Positions 40,423-49,450 of a stretch of 64,000 bases of DNA are shown here, one piece after another. The notes below the pieces were generated by a model, which ran no database searches, was not told where the DNA came from, and saw only the letters and a program-made list of their open reading frames with translations. The position numbers were made by a program, and so were the translations under genes. The first letter of the stretch is position 1, and every line of letters begins with the position of its first letter. Source of the DNA: Pseudomonadota bacterium (lineage in GTDB: Bacteria; Pseudomonadota; Alphaproteobacteria; Rhizobiales; Xanthobacteraceae); assembly GCA_023449855.1 (NCBI GenBank), contig JAEXHR010000079.1, forward strand, positions 1 through 64,000, in the 5' to 3' direction.

Positions 40423-40639
40423 TTTGTTCTCCTTGTGGAGATATAGGCTCATGAGTCACGACACTCCGCAAGCGAAATATTTGATCATTTTCCTATTTGC
40501 GGATTAAGTCCGCAGCGCGACAAATCACGCGCAAGATCTGCCCGAAAAACCGCGAGCCGAACCGCCGGCCGCAGATTGCGCCGGTCAAGTTTTTGTCCCG
40601 ATTTGTTCGTCGAAAGTTCCGGAAGATGGAACCGCGTAC

Positions 40640-41062
40640 CTACTTGCGGCCCTTGCGCTGCTGGCCGAGGCCCATTTGCTTGGCAAGCTGCGAGCGCGCC
40701 ACCGCATAGTTCGGCGCCACCATCGGATAGTCCGCCGGCAGACCCCATTTCTCGCGATATTGTTCCGGGGTCATTCCATATTGCGTGCGCAGGTGCCGCT
40801 TCAGCGATTTGAAGCGTTTGCCGTCCTCGAGACAGACGAGGTATTCGGCCGTGATCGACTTCTTCACGGATACCGCCGGCTTGGCCGGCGCCTGCTCCGC
40901 CGACGCCGTCACGACGCCGTTGCTGGAGACCCGCGTCAGGGCACCGTGGACCTGATTGATCAGCGCCGGCAGCTCGGCCGCGGGCACAGGATTGTTGCCG
41001 ACATAGGCGGAGACGATGCTCGCCGTCAGCTCGATGAAGCTCTTTCCGGGGGTGTCGCTCAT
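40640..41062 (-). CDS. MucR/Ros family transcriptional regulator with incomplete zinc site
   Basis: This 140-residue regulator has an N-terminal oligomerisation helix (SFIELTASIVSAYVGNNPVP) and a C-terminal DNA-binding domain YLVCLEDGKRFKSLKRHLRTQYGMTPEQYREKWGLP, followed by YPMVAPNYAVARSQLAKQ. The canonical Ros finger is Cys2His2; here the second Cys is Asp/Gly and the second His is Tyr, so zinc binding is probably lost. Zinc-free Ros-type domains are known in Mesorhizobium. MucR proteins regulate exopolysaccharide, motility and cell cycle in rhizobia. Confidence 0.93.
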   Translation of the reverse strand: MSDTPGKSFIELTASIVSAYVGNNPVPAAELPALINQVHGALTRVSSNGVVTASAEQAPAKPAVSVKKSITAEYLVCLEDGKRFKSLKRHLRTQYGMTPEQYREKWGLPADYPMVAPNYAVARSQLAKQMGLGQQRKGRK

Positions 41063-41089
41063 GGCGGCGTCTTTCGAAGGGAGATGGCG

Positions 41090-42022
41090 TCAGCCGCGAT
41101 TTTCGAGATGTTCGCGCAATTCGTCGATGGAGGCGAAGCGCATCAGGCCTTCCGGCATCTGCGCCTCGATGGAGCCGTCGGAATAGAGCGAATAGGCCAT
41201 GCCATCGACGACGCCGGATTTCAGCACGGTGACACCCTGCGCACGGGCTGGAGCGGCAGGTGCCGGTTCGTCGCGATCGGGGATTTCACTCGGATCGGGC
41301 AGCCGGTCGCTGAACCGCTCCGCATGGGTCGCCGAAGCGCGCGCCGCCTGACGGATTTCATCGGAAAACCGCGGCCGTTCCGGCTGAGGCGCAGGACGCT
41401 CTCCCCGCGGCCATGCGTCCTCGAAACGCGGCGCTGCGTCGCCCTGCGGAGCATCGTCCACCGGCGCTTCCTCGCGCTGCGACTTCGGGGCCGGCGGTGC
41501 CAGATCGAGCTCAAGCGCCTGCGCGACGGCATCGGTGCGATCCTTCTCGCGGTCGCGGCGCGTCGAGGTGAACAGCAGATTGCGCCGCTTCGGCTCCTCG
41601 GCCGTGCTGTTCGCCGCGGCAGCGAGGCGCTCGCGATCGCGCAGCACTTCGTCCTGCCATGGCGGCACGCCCGGCTCCGGGCCGGTCGGCACGGGCGGAG
41701 GCGTCTCGCGGGCAAAGGACGGCAGAACCGGCGCCTCATCGCTTTCGTCATCGATCGCCTGGGGAACCGGCGGCAGCTTCAGTTCCCGGCGCGGCAACGG
41801 CGCAGCGGCGCGCGGCTCGGGGACCGCGAGCGCTGCCGCCAGACTGCGCATCTCGCGCACCACGAGGCCGAGACTGATCATGATCAGACCGGTGCAAACT
41901 CCGACCGCTCCGGTAAGGATCAGTGTGTTGCCGAACCCGAATTCCTTGACCGGAACCCCAAAGCCGATCGCGGCAAGGCCCGCCAGGATGACCCCTATCC
42001 CGGCAATCAGCAGCACTATCAT
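41090..42022 (-). CDS. Two-span membrane protein with long cytoplasmic domain, function unknown
   Basis: This is a 310-residue protein. Two N-terminal membrane helices (MIVLLIAGIGVILAGLAAIGFG and NTLILTGAVGVCTGLIMISLGLVV) precede a long Pro/Glu/Arg-rich disordered region. The C-terminal element of about 45 residues, GVTVLKSGVVDGMAYSLYSDGSIEAQMPEG, looks like a small beta fold, and the protein ends FASIDELREHLENRG. I do not recognise a named family. The ATG at 42022 starts the first helix. It lies 27 bases upstream of the mucR-family gene, same strand. Confidence 0.72.
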   Translation of the reverse strand: MIVLLIAGIGVILAGLAAIGFGVPVKEFGFGNTLILTGAVGVCTGLIMISLGLVVREMRSLAAALAVPEPRAAAPLPRRELKLPPVPQAIDDESDEAPVLPSFARETPPPVPTGPEPGVPPWQDEVLRDRERLAAAANSTAEEPKRRNLLFTSTRRDREKDRTDAVAQALELDLAPPAPKSQREEAPVDDAPQGDAAPRFEDAWPRGERPAPQPERPRFSDEIRQAARASATHAERFSDRLPDPSEIPDRDEPAPAAPARAQGVTVLKSGVVDGMAYSLYSDGSIEAQMPEGLMRFASIDELREHLENRG

Positions 42023-42386
42023 GGTCTTCAAACTCCTGGACGGACACCCCGCGAGTCTCGTCACATACAGCACGATAGCGTCATATGACGCAGTTCGCCA
42101 AACGGCAATTTCGCGTTCACAGCTTGAGGTAAGCCACAACGCCGAAACAGCTTTCCGGCGCCGCCTCACCTCCCCCGGCGGCCCCGCGCACATGCCCTGC
42201 AGGTGGCGGAATGACTAAAAAACAAAGCTTTTTTATTGTTGCACTGCACGTATTTTAAGAGAATTTCAGCCACAATTCTCAATTACTCGAAAATATAAAC
42301 GCGCTATACCGATGCCGGGGAACGAGGCTCAAAAAGCGCAATGCCGAGCCATTGTTTGGGTTTGGGACACCGGATCGTCTATAGCC
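42023..42386. promoter_or_regulatory. Gene-free divergent promoter region
   Basis: These 364 bases between two divergent genes hold no credible gene. The part from about 42,215 to 42,310 is strongly AT-rich compared with its surroundings and includes an A/T-run imperfect palindrome (AAAACAAAGCTTTTTTATT). AT-rich cores of this kind are what MucR/Ros proteins prefer, and a MucR gene is close by, so autoregulation or local regulation is possible. Confidence 0.4.
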
Positions 42387-44036
42387 ATGTCATCGATTAC
42401 GACTGCGGCCATCGAAACGCCCGTTCGGCGCTCGGTGGAAAAGACGTGTGACGACCTCGCCATCGTGGCGCTGGTCGTGGTCAGCATCATCGCCAGTTTC
42501 ACATTCCGCGACTACGGTCTCGGCTGGGACGACTACACCCATGCCGAATATGCCGATCTGTTGCTCAAGATGTATGGCACCGGCTTCCGCGATACCGGCG
42601 CGCTGTCCTTCGCCAATCTCTACATGTATGGCGGCGGCTTCGACATGGCGGCCGCGCTGCTCCACAAGGTGATCCCGCTCGAACTGTTCGAGACGCGCCG
42701 TCTGCTGGGTGCCGTCGTGGGTATCATCGGCATCGCCGTGACCTGGCGCGTCAGCCGCCGCATCGGCGGTCCGCTTGCCGGCCTCGTCACACTCTTGCTG
42801 CTCGCGCTGTGCCCGACTTTCTACGGCCACATGTTCATGAACCCGAAGGATGCTCCCTTCGCGGTGGCCATGATCGTGCTGATGCTCGGTCTCGTCCGTC
42901 TCGTTCAGGAATATCCGGCCCCCTCGACGCGCACGGTGCTGATCCTCGGCATCGGCGCTGGCTGCGCCATCGGCTGCCGCATCCTCGCCGGCCTGACGCT
43001 GATCTATGCGATGATCGGCTTTGCCCCGCTGTTCCTCGAAGAGTGGCGCCAGCAAGGTCCGCGCGAAGCCATCCGCCGGCTGCTCCATGTTGTCTATCTG
43101 CTGCTGCCCGGTCTCGCCTTCGGCTATCTGATCATGGGCCTGATCTGGCCGTGGTCGATCCTCGAGCCCGCCAATCCGCTGCGCGCACTCACCTACTTCT
43201 CGCACTTCTTCGAGAAGCCGTGGAAGGAAATGTTCGACGGCGCCATGATCTCCGTGCCGGACATGCCGTGGTCCTATCTGCCGACGCTGTTCGCGCTGCA
43301 GCTGCCGGAAGTGCTGATCACGCTGCTCGCCGGCGGCATCGCGCTGACCATCGTTTCGACGTCGCGCAAGGATGTGCCGGCACGTCGCAAGACGATCCTG
43401 CTGATGCTGACCGCCGCGGCGATGCTGCCGCTGATCATCGCCATGGTGAAGCGCCCGGCGCTCTATAACGGCATCCGCCATTTCATATTCGTCATCCCGC
43501 CGATGACCGTGCTTGCCGGCGTCGCGTTTGCGTCCTTGATGGACTGGCTGCGCGTCAATCATCGCGGCGCGCAGGCAGCGGCCGTCGCCGCACTCTCGTT
43601 CGGCCTGTTGCTGCCGATGGCCGAGATGATCCGCCTGCATCCGTATCAATACACCCACTTCAACTACGTCGCCGGCACGGTGCGCCAGGCTGATGCGCTG
43701 TACATGCTCGACTATTGGGGCCTCGCGCTGAAGCAGGCATCGGACGCGCTGAAGGAGCAGATCGACGAGCGGCAGGAACACCCGCCGGCCGGTCGAAAGT
43801 GGAAGGTCGCGGTGTGCGGTCCGCAGCGTCCGGCTCAGGTGGCGCTCGGTCCCGATTTCACCATCGGCTGGGACAGCCACGCCGCCGACTTCGCGATGAC
43901 GCTGGGCGAGTTCTACTGCAAGGGCCTCACCGCGCCCGTGATCGCCGAGATCAAGCGCGACGACGTCGTATTCGCCCGCGTTTACGACATTCGCGGCAGC
44001 AGCATTTCCAGCCTGCTGGCGATCCCGGCGCCGTAA
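42387..44036 (+). CDS. Polytopic membrane glycosyltransferase-like protein (GT-C fold, ArnT/PMT-like)
   Basis: This 549-residue protein has about 11-12 membrane spans. The first periplasmic loop, FRDYGLGWDDYTHAEYADLLL, carries the acidic pair expected of GT-C enzymes that use polyprenyl-phosphate sugars. Further features are FYGHMFMNPKDAPFAVAM and a C-terminal soluble domain with VAVCGPQRPAQVALGPDFTIGWD. The ATG at 42387 is chosen over one 25 codons upstream because it gives a normal cytoplasmic start. It probably transfers a sugar to an envelope lipid or protein; the acceptor is unknown. Confidence 0.75.
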   Translation: MSSITTAAIETPVRRSVEKTCDDLAIVALVVVSIIASFTFRDYGLGWDDYTHAEYADLLLKMYGTGFRDTGALSFANLYMYGGGFDMAAALLHKVIPLELFETRRLLGAVVGIIGIAVTWRVSRRIGGPLAGLVTLLLLALCPTFYGHMFMNPKDAPFAVAMIVLMLGLVRLVQEYPAPSTRTVLILGIGAGCAIGCRILAGLTLIYAMIGFAPLFLEEWRQQGPREAIRRLLHVVYLLLPGLAFGYLIMGLIWPWSILEPANPLRALTYFSHFFEKPWKEMFDGAMISVPDMPWSYLPTLFALQLPEVLITLLAGGIALTIVSTSRKDVPARRKTILLMLTAAAMLPLIIAMVKRPALYNGIRHFIFVIPPMTVLAGVAFASLMDWLRVNHRGAQAAAVAALSFGLLLPMAEMIRLHPYQYTHFNYVAGTVRQADALYMLDYWGLALKQASDALKEQIDERQEHPPAGRKWKVAVCGPQRPAQVALGPDFTIGWDSHAADFAMTLGEFYCKGLTAPVIAEIKRDDVVFARVYDIRGSSISSLLAIPAP

Positions 44037-44055
44037 GCGCCGGAGTCCCCTACAC

Positions 44056-44544
44056 TCAATCTTCTATTGCGATTTCGGTCTGCGTCTTCACGCGATCGAT
44101 CACCACCAGCGTACGAAAACTTTTCACGGTTTCATTTTCTTCGAACCGTTGGCGGATGAAGGCCTCATAGGTCTGCATCGTCTTCGTCACGACGACCAGC
44201 ACGAAACTGGTGCCGCCGGTGGTGTAGTAGCATTGCTGCACTTCCGGCGCGGCGCGGAAGATAGCCTTGGCAGCGTCTACCGTCGTCGACCGCTCGTCGC
44301 GCAGATAGACCTCCACGATCGCCGTAATCGTAAGTCCGACGGCCAGCGGATCTACCATCGCGACGTTTCGCTCAATGATGCCCGCATTTTCCATGGCCGC
44401 GATCCGCCGCTGCACAGCCGCAGTCGAGAGATTGACTGCCTCGGCGATCTCGCGCTGCGGCGTCTTGTTGTCGCGCTGGACGATCCGGAGGATGGACCGG
44501 TCGAATGAATCCAGCAGGCGTGATGGGTTGGTTTTGCGAGGCAT
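44056..44544 (-). CDS. Lrp/AsnC family transcriptional regulator
   Basis: This 162-residue regulator has an N-terminal helix-turn-helix (LLDSFDRSILRIVQRDNKTPQREIAEAVNLSTAAVQRRIAAMENAGII) and a C-terminal RAM/AsnC ligand domain (ITAIVEVYLRDE, VQQCYYTTGGTSFVLVVVT). It is divergent from the EamA transporter gene with 96 bases between starts. The usual logic for such pairs is that it senses an amino acid and controls that exporter, along with itself. Confidence 0.94.
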   Translation of the reverse strand: MPRKTNPSRLLDSFDRSILRIVQRDNKTPQREIAEAVNLSTAAVQRRIAAMENAGIIERNVAMVDPLAVGLTITAIVEVYLRDERSTTVDAAKAIFRAAPEVQQCYYTTGGTSFVLVVVTKTMQTYEAFIRQRFEENETVKSFRTLVVIDRVKTQTEIAIED

Positions 44545-44640
44545 AAACGAGTAAATGTTGCGTTTGAGGGCCCAATCGAGGGGCCCTTTATCACATTCAC
44601 GATGATATTGCTCGGCTCAACCTATGGGAGAGCAAGTGAA

Positions 44641-45603
44641 ATGGTCGGCACGGCAAGGGGTTCCATGACAGCCGGCGTCGCGTTCGGCATCGCCGCCGGC
44701 GCACTGTGGGGACTGGTTTTCCTCGCTCCCGAACTCGTCCCGGCCTTCAGCCCGCTGCAACTCGCCGCCGGCCGTTACTTTGTTTACGGCCTGATCTCGA
44801 CGGTCCTGATCGCTCCGCGATGGCGCATGCTGCGTGAGAACCTCGAAGGACGCGACTGGGCTACGTTGGGCTGGCTCGCCCTCGTAGGCAACACGCTGTA
44901 TTATGCACTTCTAAGCAATGCGGTTCAGCTCGGCGGCATCGCGATGACGTCTCTGGTGATCGGCTTCCTGCCCGTCGCCGTGGCCATCGCCGGCAGCCGC
45001 GTTAACGGGGCCGTACCTTTGCGTCGCCTGATGCCATCGCTGTTGCTGTGTACGGCGGGCGCCGTCTGCATCGGCGTACAGGCCTCTGCGACGCCTTCTA
45101 CTGGCAACGCCGGCCAGCAACTCGTCGGTCTGCTTTGCGCCATCGGCGCGCTCATCTCTTGGACGATTTTCGCGATCGGCAACCGGGCGGCACTGGGGCG
45201 GCTCGACAACGTGTCTGCCCACGATTGGAATCTGCTGACTGGTGTCGTTACCGGCGTGCAGAGTCTCGTCCTTATCCCGGCCGCCGTTTTCTTCGGGAGC
45301 ATCGCGCATGATACGACCGCCTGGGCGCAGTTTATCGGCGTATCGATCGGAATAGCGGTGCTGGCATCGATCATCGGAAACGCATTCTGGAATCGCATGA
45401 GCCGGCTGCTGCCGCTGACGCTGGTGGGACAGATGATCCTGTTCGAAACGTTGTTCGCGCTGATCTACGGCTTCGTTTGGGAGCGGCGGTTACCGACCCA
45501 TCTGGAAATTGCCGCCTTCGTGCTCGTGGTTCTCAGCGTGCTTGCCTGCCTCGCTGCCCATCGCAGGCCGCGACAGCCGGCGATAGCCTCCCAAGTAGCG
45601 TAG
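44641..45603 (+). CDS. EamA/DMT family transporter
   Basis: This 320-residue inner membrane protein has ten spans in two EamA repeats (AGVAFGIAAGALWGLVFLAPEL; QQLVGLLCAIGALISWTIFAIGNRAAL). The family exports amino acids and other metabolites. The frame opens at 44602, but the ATG at 44641 gives a normal N-terminus; 44665 is also possible. It is probably regulated by the divergent Lrp-type gene. Confidence 0.92.
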   Translation: MVGTARGSMTAGVAFGIAAGALWGLVFLAPELVPAFSPLQLAAGRYFVYGLISTVLIAPRWRMLRENLEGRDWATLGWLALVGNTLYYALLSNAVQLGGIAMTSLVIGFLPVAVAIAGSRVNGAVPLRRLMPSLLLCTAGAVCIGVQASATPSTGNAGQQLVGLLCAIGALISWTIFAIGNRAALGRLDNVSAHDWNLLTGVVTGVQSLVLIPAAVFFGSIAHDTTAWAQFIGVSIGIAVLASIIGNAFWNRMSRLLPLTLVGQMILFETLFALIYGFVWERRLPTHLEIAAFVLVVLSVLACLAAHRRPRQPAIASQVA

Positions 45604-45653
45604 CGATCATCGCTTGCCATCATTTCTCCTCCTTCGGCTGCGAGCGAGATCAG

Positions 45654-46511
45654 ATGATGATCGATCGACGCATGTTTCTCATTTCCGCATCCGCGTTCGC
45701 GGCCACTCCGGCCCTCGCGAAGGAGGCCCCGTCTGCGCTGCGCGCCTATGAGCGCGACAGCGGCGGGCGGATGGGCGTCTTTGCCAAGAACCTCACCAGC
45801 GGGGCCGAACTCTCCTGGCGTGCTGACGACCGCTTCGTCATGTGCAGCACCTTCAAGGCATCGCTCGCCGCCTGCGTACTCGCCCGCGTCGATCGCGGTC
45901 AGGACCGGCTCGATGCGACGGTCCCCTATACGCAGAAAGAGCTGCTGGCATATGCGCCGGTCGCGAAAGAAAACCTTGCCAGGGGCGCGCTGTCCGTTGG
46001 CGAGATGGCCAAGGCCATCGTCGAACTGAGCGACAATACCTGCGCCAATCTGCTGCTCGCGCGCATCGGCGGACCGCAGGCGCTGACCAAATTCTGGCGC
46101 GACCACGGCGACAACACCTCGCGCCTCGATCACGACGAGCCCGAGCTCAACCGCACGCCGCCCGGCAAGCTGGAAGACACCACGACGCCCCGCGCCATGG
46201 CAACGACATTGCAGCGCCTCGCACTCGGCAATGCGTTGCAACCGGGCTCACGCGCGCAGCTGACCGAGTGGATGGTCAATTGCAAGACCGGCGCCAATCG
46301 TCTGCGCGCCGGCCTGCCCGCCTCCTGGAAGATCGGCGACAAGACCGGCAATAACGGCAAGGACGCCGCTGGCGACATCGCCGTGGTCTGGCCGGCGCCG
46401 GACCGCCCGGTGATCATCGCCGCCTATACGCGGGGCGGTAAGCCGACATCGACGCAGCTCAACACCGTGTTCAAGGCGATCGGCGAGATGGTCGGGCAGC
46501 AGCTGGGATAG
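45654..46511 (+). CDS. bla: Class A beta-lactamase
   Basis: This 285-residue serine beta-lactamase has a twin-arginine-like signal peptide (DRRMFLISASAFAATPALA). The active-site Ser65 is in STFK, with SDN at 126-128, the general base Glu162 in EPELN, and KTG at 230-232. It would hydrolyse penicillins and perhaps cephalosporins in the periplasm. A Cys precedes the active-site Ser, but the partner Cys of carbapenemase-type enzymes is absent. Its end overlaps the end of the convergent EamA gene by 41 bases. No ampR-type regulator is adjacent. Confidence 0.94.
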   Translation: MMIDRRMFLISASAFAATPALAKEAPSALRAYERDSGGRMGVFAKNLTSGAELSWRADDRFVMCSTFKASLAACVLARVDRGQDRLDATVPYTQKELLAYAPVAKENLARGALSVGEMAKAIVELSDNTCANLLLARIGGPQALTKFWRDHGDNTSRLDHDEPELNRTPPGKLEDTTTPRAMATTLQRLALGNALQPGSRAQLTEWMVNCKTGANRLRAGLPASWKIGDKTGNNGKDAAGDIAVVWPAPDRPVIIAAYTRGGKPTSTQLNTVFKAIGEMVGQQLG

Positions 46512-47427
46512 GTCGTGCCGCCGGCACGGTATTTGGCGTACGGCGCGACATCGTGCCGATGAAGATCCCGCCAAGAATCATGCTCATCGCAACGATCAGC
46601 GACAATTCGATCGCCTCGCCCAATGCCAGCGCAGAAATAGCGACGCCCATCACCGGCGTTGCCAGCAGACCGAGCGACGTGATCGTCGCCGGCAGACTGC
46701 GGTTGATGATCACCATCGCCCAATGCGCCAGTGCGGTGCCGAATATCCCGCCGAACAGCAGCGCTCCGACCAGCCCCCGCGTCCATGCGATATCGGGTAC
46801 GCCTTCGCGCATCAGCGCCAGCGACGACAACAACACGCTCGCAAGCAGCGCCTGCCAGAACAGCAGCTGAAACGGCTCCGAGGTCCAGCGGTGACCGCGC
46901 ACATAGACGATGTTCGCCGCCCAGCACAATGCCGCAACCAGCAGCAATCCGCTGCCGATCAGCGCATTGCGGTTGCTCCAGTCGAATGCCGCCGGATTGA
47001 ACATGACGGCAATGCCTGCAAGCCCGAGTACGATGCCCAACAGACGCCCCCGCGGAATCGGTTCACGCAGCAGCAGCCATGCGGCAGGTGCGACCCACAG
47101 CGGTGTAGTATAGCCGAGCACGATGGAGCGCCCGACCGGCACGAATTGCAGGCCGAAGGCGACCAGGGCCGAGAACGCGCCCATATGCAGCACCGCGACA
47201 CTGACGACCACAGGCAGATCGCCCCGGCGTGGCACGATGAGTTGCCGGCGCGCCAGCGCAATCGCGGCCAGAGCGAGCGTGGCTACAATGGCACGGATCG
47301 CCACCGACCATAGCGGCGGAATGTGCTGCACCAGAAATTTCGTCAGCGTCCAGTTCAGCCCCCACATGGTCACGACGACGGCGAACAACAGCAATGCCAT
47401 ACGGCGTGACAGGAAGTGATCGGACAT
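46471..47427 (-). CDS. EamA/DMT family transporter
   Basis: This 318-residue inner membrane transporter has ten spans in two EamA repeats (LLLFAVVVTMWGLNWTLTKFLV; LIGSGLLLVAALCWAANIVYVRGHRW). It is divergent from the MocR-type regulator at 47537 with 109 bases between starts, and probably under its control. The 3' end overlaps the beta-lactamase gene tail to tail. ATG at 47427 chosen over an upstream frame extension. The substrate is unknown. Confidence 0.92.
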   Translation of the reverse strand: MSDHFLSRRMALLLFAVVVTMWGLNWTLTKFLVQHIPPLWSVAIRAIVATLALAAIALARRQLIVPRRGDLPVVVSVAVLHMGAFSALVAFGLQFVPVGRSIVLGYTTPLWVAPAAWLLLREPIPRGRLLGIVLGLAGIAVMFNPAAFDWSNRNALIGSGLLLVAALCWAANIVYVRGHRWTSEPFQLLFWQALLASVLLSSLALMREGVPDIAWTRGLVGALLFGGIFGTALAHWAMVIINRSLPATITSLGLLATPVMGVAISALALGEAIELSLIVAMSMILGGIFIGTMSRRTPNTVPAARPIPAAARPSRRSP

Positions 47428-47536
47428 ATCTTCATCTCGCGGCTTCGGTGCATGGCGCACTCGACAGTCCGCGCAGTCTAGGTTTTACTGGCCCCACCCA
47501 AAGATCCATTTCTATAAAAATGATTGAGCCAGTTTG

Positions 47537-49033
47537 ATGGGCGACATTCTTGCGGGGCTGATCGACATCGAGCGCAGCTCCTCGAGCAGCGAGACGCTGA
47601 CGCGGCAACTCTACGATCAATTGCGCAGGTCGATCCTGAACGGCGCATTGCCGCCGGGATATCGTTTGCCATCGAGCCGCGACTGCGCGCTGCAACTCGG
47701 CATCGCCCGCAACACCGTCGCTGTCGTCATCGATCAGCTGGCGATGGAGGGCTATCTCGACGTTGCGCAGGGACGGCGCCCGACGGTGGCCGCTGCCGAG
47801 GACAACCCCCTGCTGACCGGACGCAGCACCGCGCGCAAAAAGCCCAGACCGCTCGCGACCTCGCAATGGGCCGAGCGCGTGTGGAAATCGGACTGGCCGT
47901 TCGTCAATAGCGGTTCGCCACGTCCGCTGGCCACGGTGCTGGCCGATGGCAGGCTGTTTCCCCATGACATCTGGGCACGCTGCCTGCGCCGCGCAGCACG
48001 GCGCGCACCGACAGGCGATTCCGCGATCAATCGCGCATCGCTGCGCGCCGCCCTGCTCCGCCATCTCATCGAGCATCGCGGCGTACGAGCCGAGGCGCGG
48101 CAGATCATCCTCATGCCCTCGGCACAGTCCGCCCTCGAATTGATCGCCCGCGTGCTGCTTGATGCCGGCGATCTCGCCTGGGTGGAAAGCCCCGGCTATG
48201 GCGGCGCTCGCGCTGCACTGGATGCCGCCGGCGCCACCGTGCGCGGCATTCCGCTGGACAGCAGTGGCCTCACCTTCAAGGACCGCCGCGACCGCCCGCG
48301 ATTGATCTTTGTCACACCTTCGCATCAGCATCCCACGGGACGCCTGATGCCGGTCAGCCGGCGACAACAACTGCTCGGTTTTGCGAACGAGGTCGGCGCG
48401 GCCATCGTCGAGGACGACTACGACAGCGAATTCCACTATGACGGCCGCCCTGTCGCTGCGCTACAGGGCCTCGATGACGGCGGCCGCGTATTCTATGTCG
48501 GCACCTTCTCGAAATCGATGTTTTCCGAGGTCCGCAGCGGCTACGCTATCGTGCCGCCGGACCTTGCCGATCTGTTCGAAAAGGCGCAGCGCCACGGCAG
48601 CCACATCGTGCCTGCCCCGGTGCAGGAAGCGCTGGCCGAATTCATCGACGACGGTCACTTCGCCGCGCATATCCGAAAGATGACGCGCGTCTATCGCGGC
48701 AGACGCGACCACCTGCTGCAGGCACTCGGCGCCGCCGCCGGCGATCATCTGACAGTCGAGCCGCCGGCCGGCGGCATGCAGCTCCTCGCTTATCTGGACC
48801 CGCAGCGCGACGACCGCGCCATTTCGGCTCGGCTGGCCGAGCTCGGCGTAACAGCTCGCCCGCTCTCCATGCATTTTACCGGACCGGCCACCGCCCAGGG
48901 ATTGTTCCTGGGCTTCGCTGCCTGGAACGAGCGGGAGATCGACAAGGCTGTTGCCGTTATCGGACAGGTGTTGCGCGACACAGCCGCGCCGCGCGGCCGC
49001 CCCGGCAAGGCGCCGAAGCGGCCGAAGAGCTGA
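47537..49033 (+). CDS. MocR/PdxR-type regulator (GntR helix-turn-helix fused to aminotransferase fold)
   Basis: This 498-residue protein has an N-terminal GntR winged helix (LTRQLYDQLRRSILNGALPPGYRLPSSRDCALQLGIARNTV). A type I aminotransferase-like domain follows with ALELIARVLLDAGDLAWVESPGYGGARAAL, FVTPSHQHPTGRLMP, IVEDDYDSEFHYDGRP and the PLP lysine in GTFSKSMF. Such proteins sense PLP or amino compounds. ATG at 47537. The divergent EamA gene is the likely target. Confidence 0.94.
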   Translation: MGDILAGLIDIERSSSSSETLTRQLYDQLRRSILNGALPPGYRLPSSRDCALQLGIARNTVAVVIDQLAMEGYLDVAQGRRPTVAAAEDNPLLTGRSTARKKPRPLATSQWAERVWKSDWPFVNSGSPRPLATVLADGRLFPHDIWARCLRRAARRAPTGDSAINRASLRAALLRHLIEHRGVRAEARQIILMPSAQSALELIARVLLDAGDLAWVESPGYGGARAALDAAGATVRGIPLDSSGLTFKDRRDRPRLIFVTPSHQHPTGRLMPVSRRQQLLGFANEVGAAIVEDDYDSEFHYDGRPVAALQGLDDGGRVFYVGTFSKSMFSEVRSGYAIVPPDLADLFEKAQRHGSHIVPAPVQEALAEFIDDGHFAAHIRKMTRVYRGRRDHLLQALGAAAGDHLTVEPPAGGMQLLAYLDPQRDDRAISARLAELGVTARPLSMHFTGPATAQGLFLGFAAWNEREIDKAVAVIGQVLRDTAAPRGRPGKAPKRPKS

Positions 49034-49040
49034 CGCTGTC

Positions 49041-49412
49041 TTACTGGGCTGCCGCCAGCTTCTTCTCGACAGCGAGCGCCGCCGGCAGCGGACGCCACAG
49101 CACGGTCATCTCCGCGATCAGACCGTCGTCGTTCAAGCGCCAGTAATCGACGCCATCGAGCCGTTCCGCTCCGACCGCAATTCCGAAAAACGCGGATACG
49201 TGTTCCGGGCCCTGCATCACCTCGCGAAATTCGAATGCATCGACGACACCGAGCAGCGCGGTGACCACCGGCCGGATCGCGGCCTTGCCCCTGAACGGGG
49301 CGGCCGCGAGCGGTGTCTTCAACACGATGTCGTCCGCCATGTGCGAGAGCATGGCGTCGAGGTCCTTGCGCTGCATCGCGGCGGTGAATGCATGGATATG
49401 GGTGAGATTCAT
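49041..49412 (-). CDS. SnoaL/NTF2-like protein
   Basis: This 123-residue small alpha+beta barrel protein has HIHAFTAAMQRKDLDAMLSHMADDIVLKTPL, FRGKAAIRPVVTALL and GVDYWRLNDDGLIAEMTVLWRPLPA. The family includes cyclases, isomerases and proteins without known activity. The ATG at 49412 is chosen because AGAGG lies nine bases upstream. It is convergent with the MocR gene and shares a strand with the PfpI-type gene upstream. Confidence 0.85.
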   Translation of the reverse strand: MNLTHIHAFTAAMQRKDLDAMLSHMADDIVLKTPLAAAPFRGKAAIRPVVTALLGVVDAFEFREVMQGPEHVSAFFGIAVGAERLDGVDYWRLNDDGLIAEMTVLWRPLPAALAVEKKLAAAQ

Positions 49413-49450
49413 GATCGTCATCCTCTGTGTACTTTGCGAATGCGCCGCAC

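Noticed and set aside
42390..43880. Minus-strand reading frame of 496 codons opposite the membrane glycosyltransferase
   Set aside because: The sequence is hydrophilic repeat-like antisense of a clear polytopic membrane protein.
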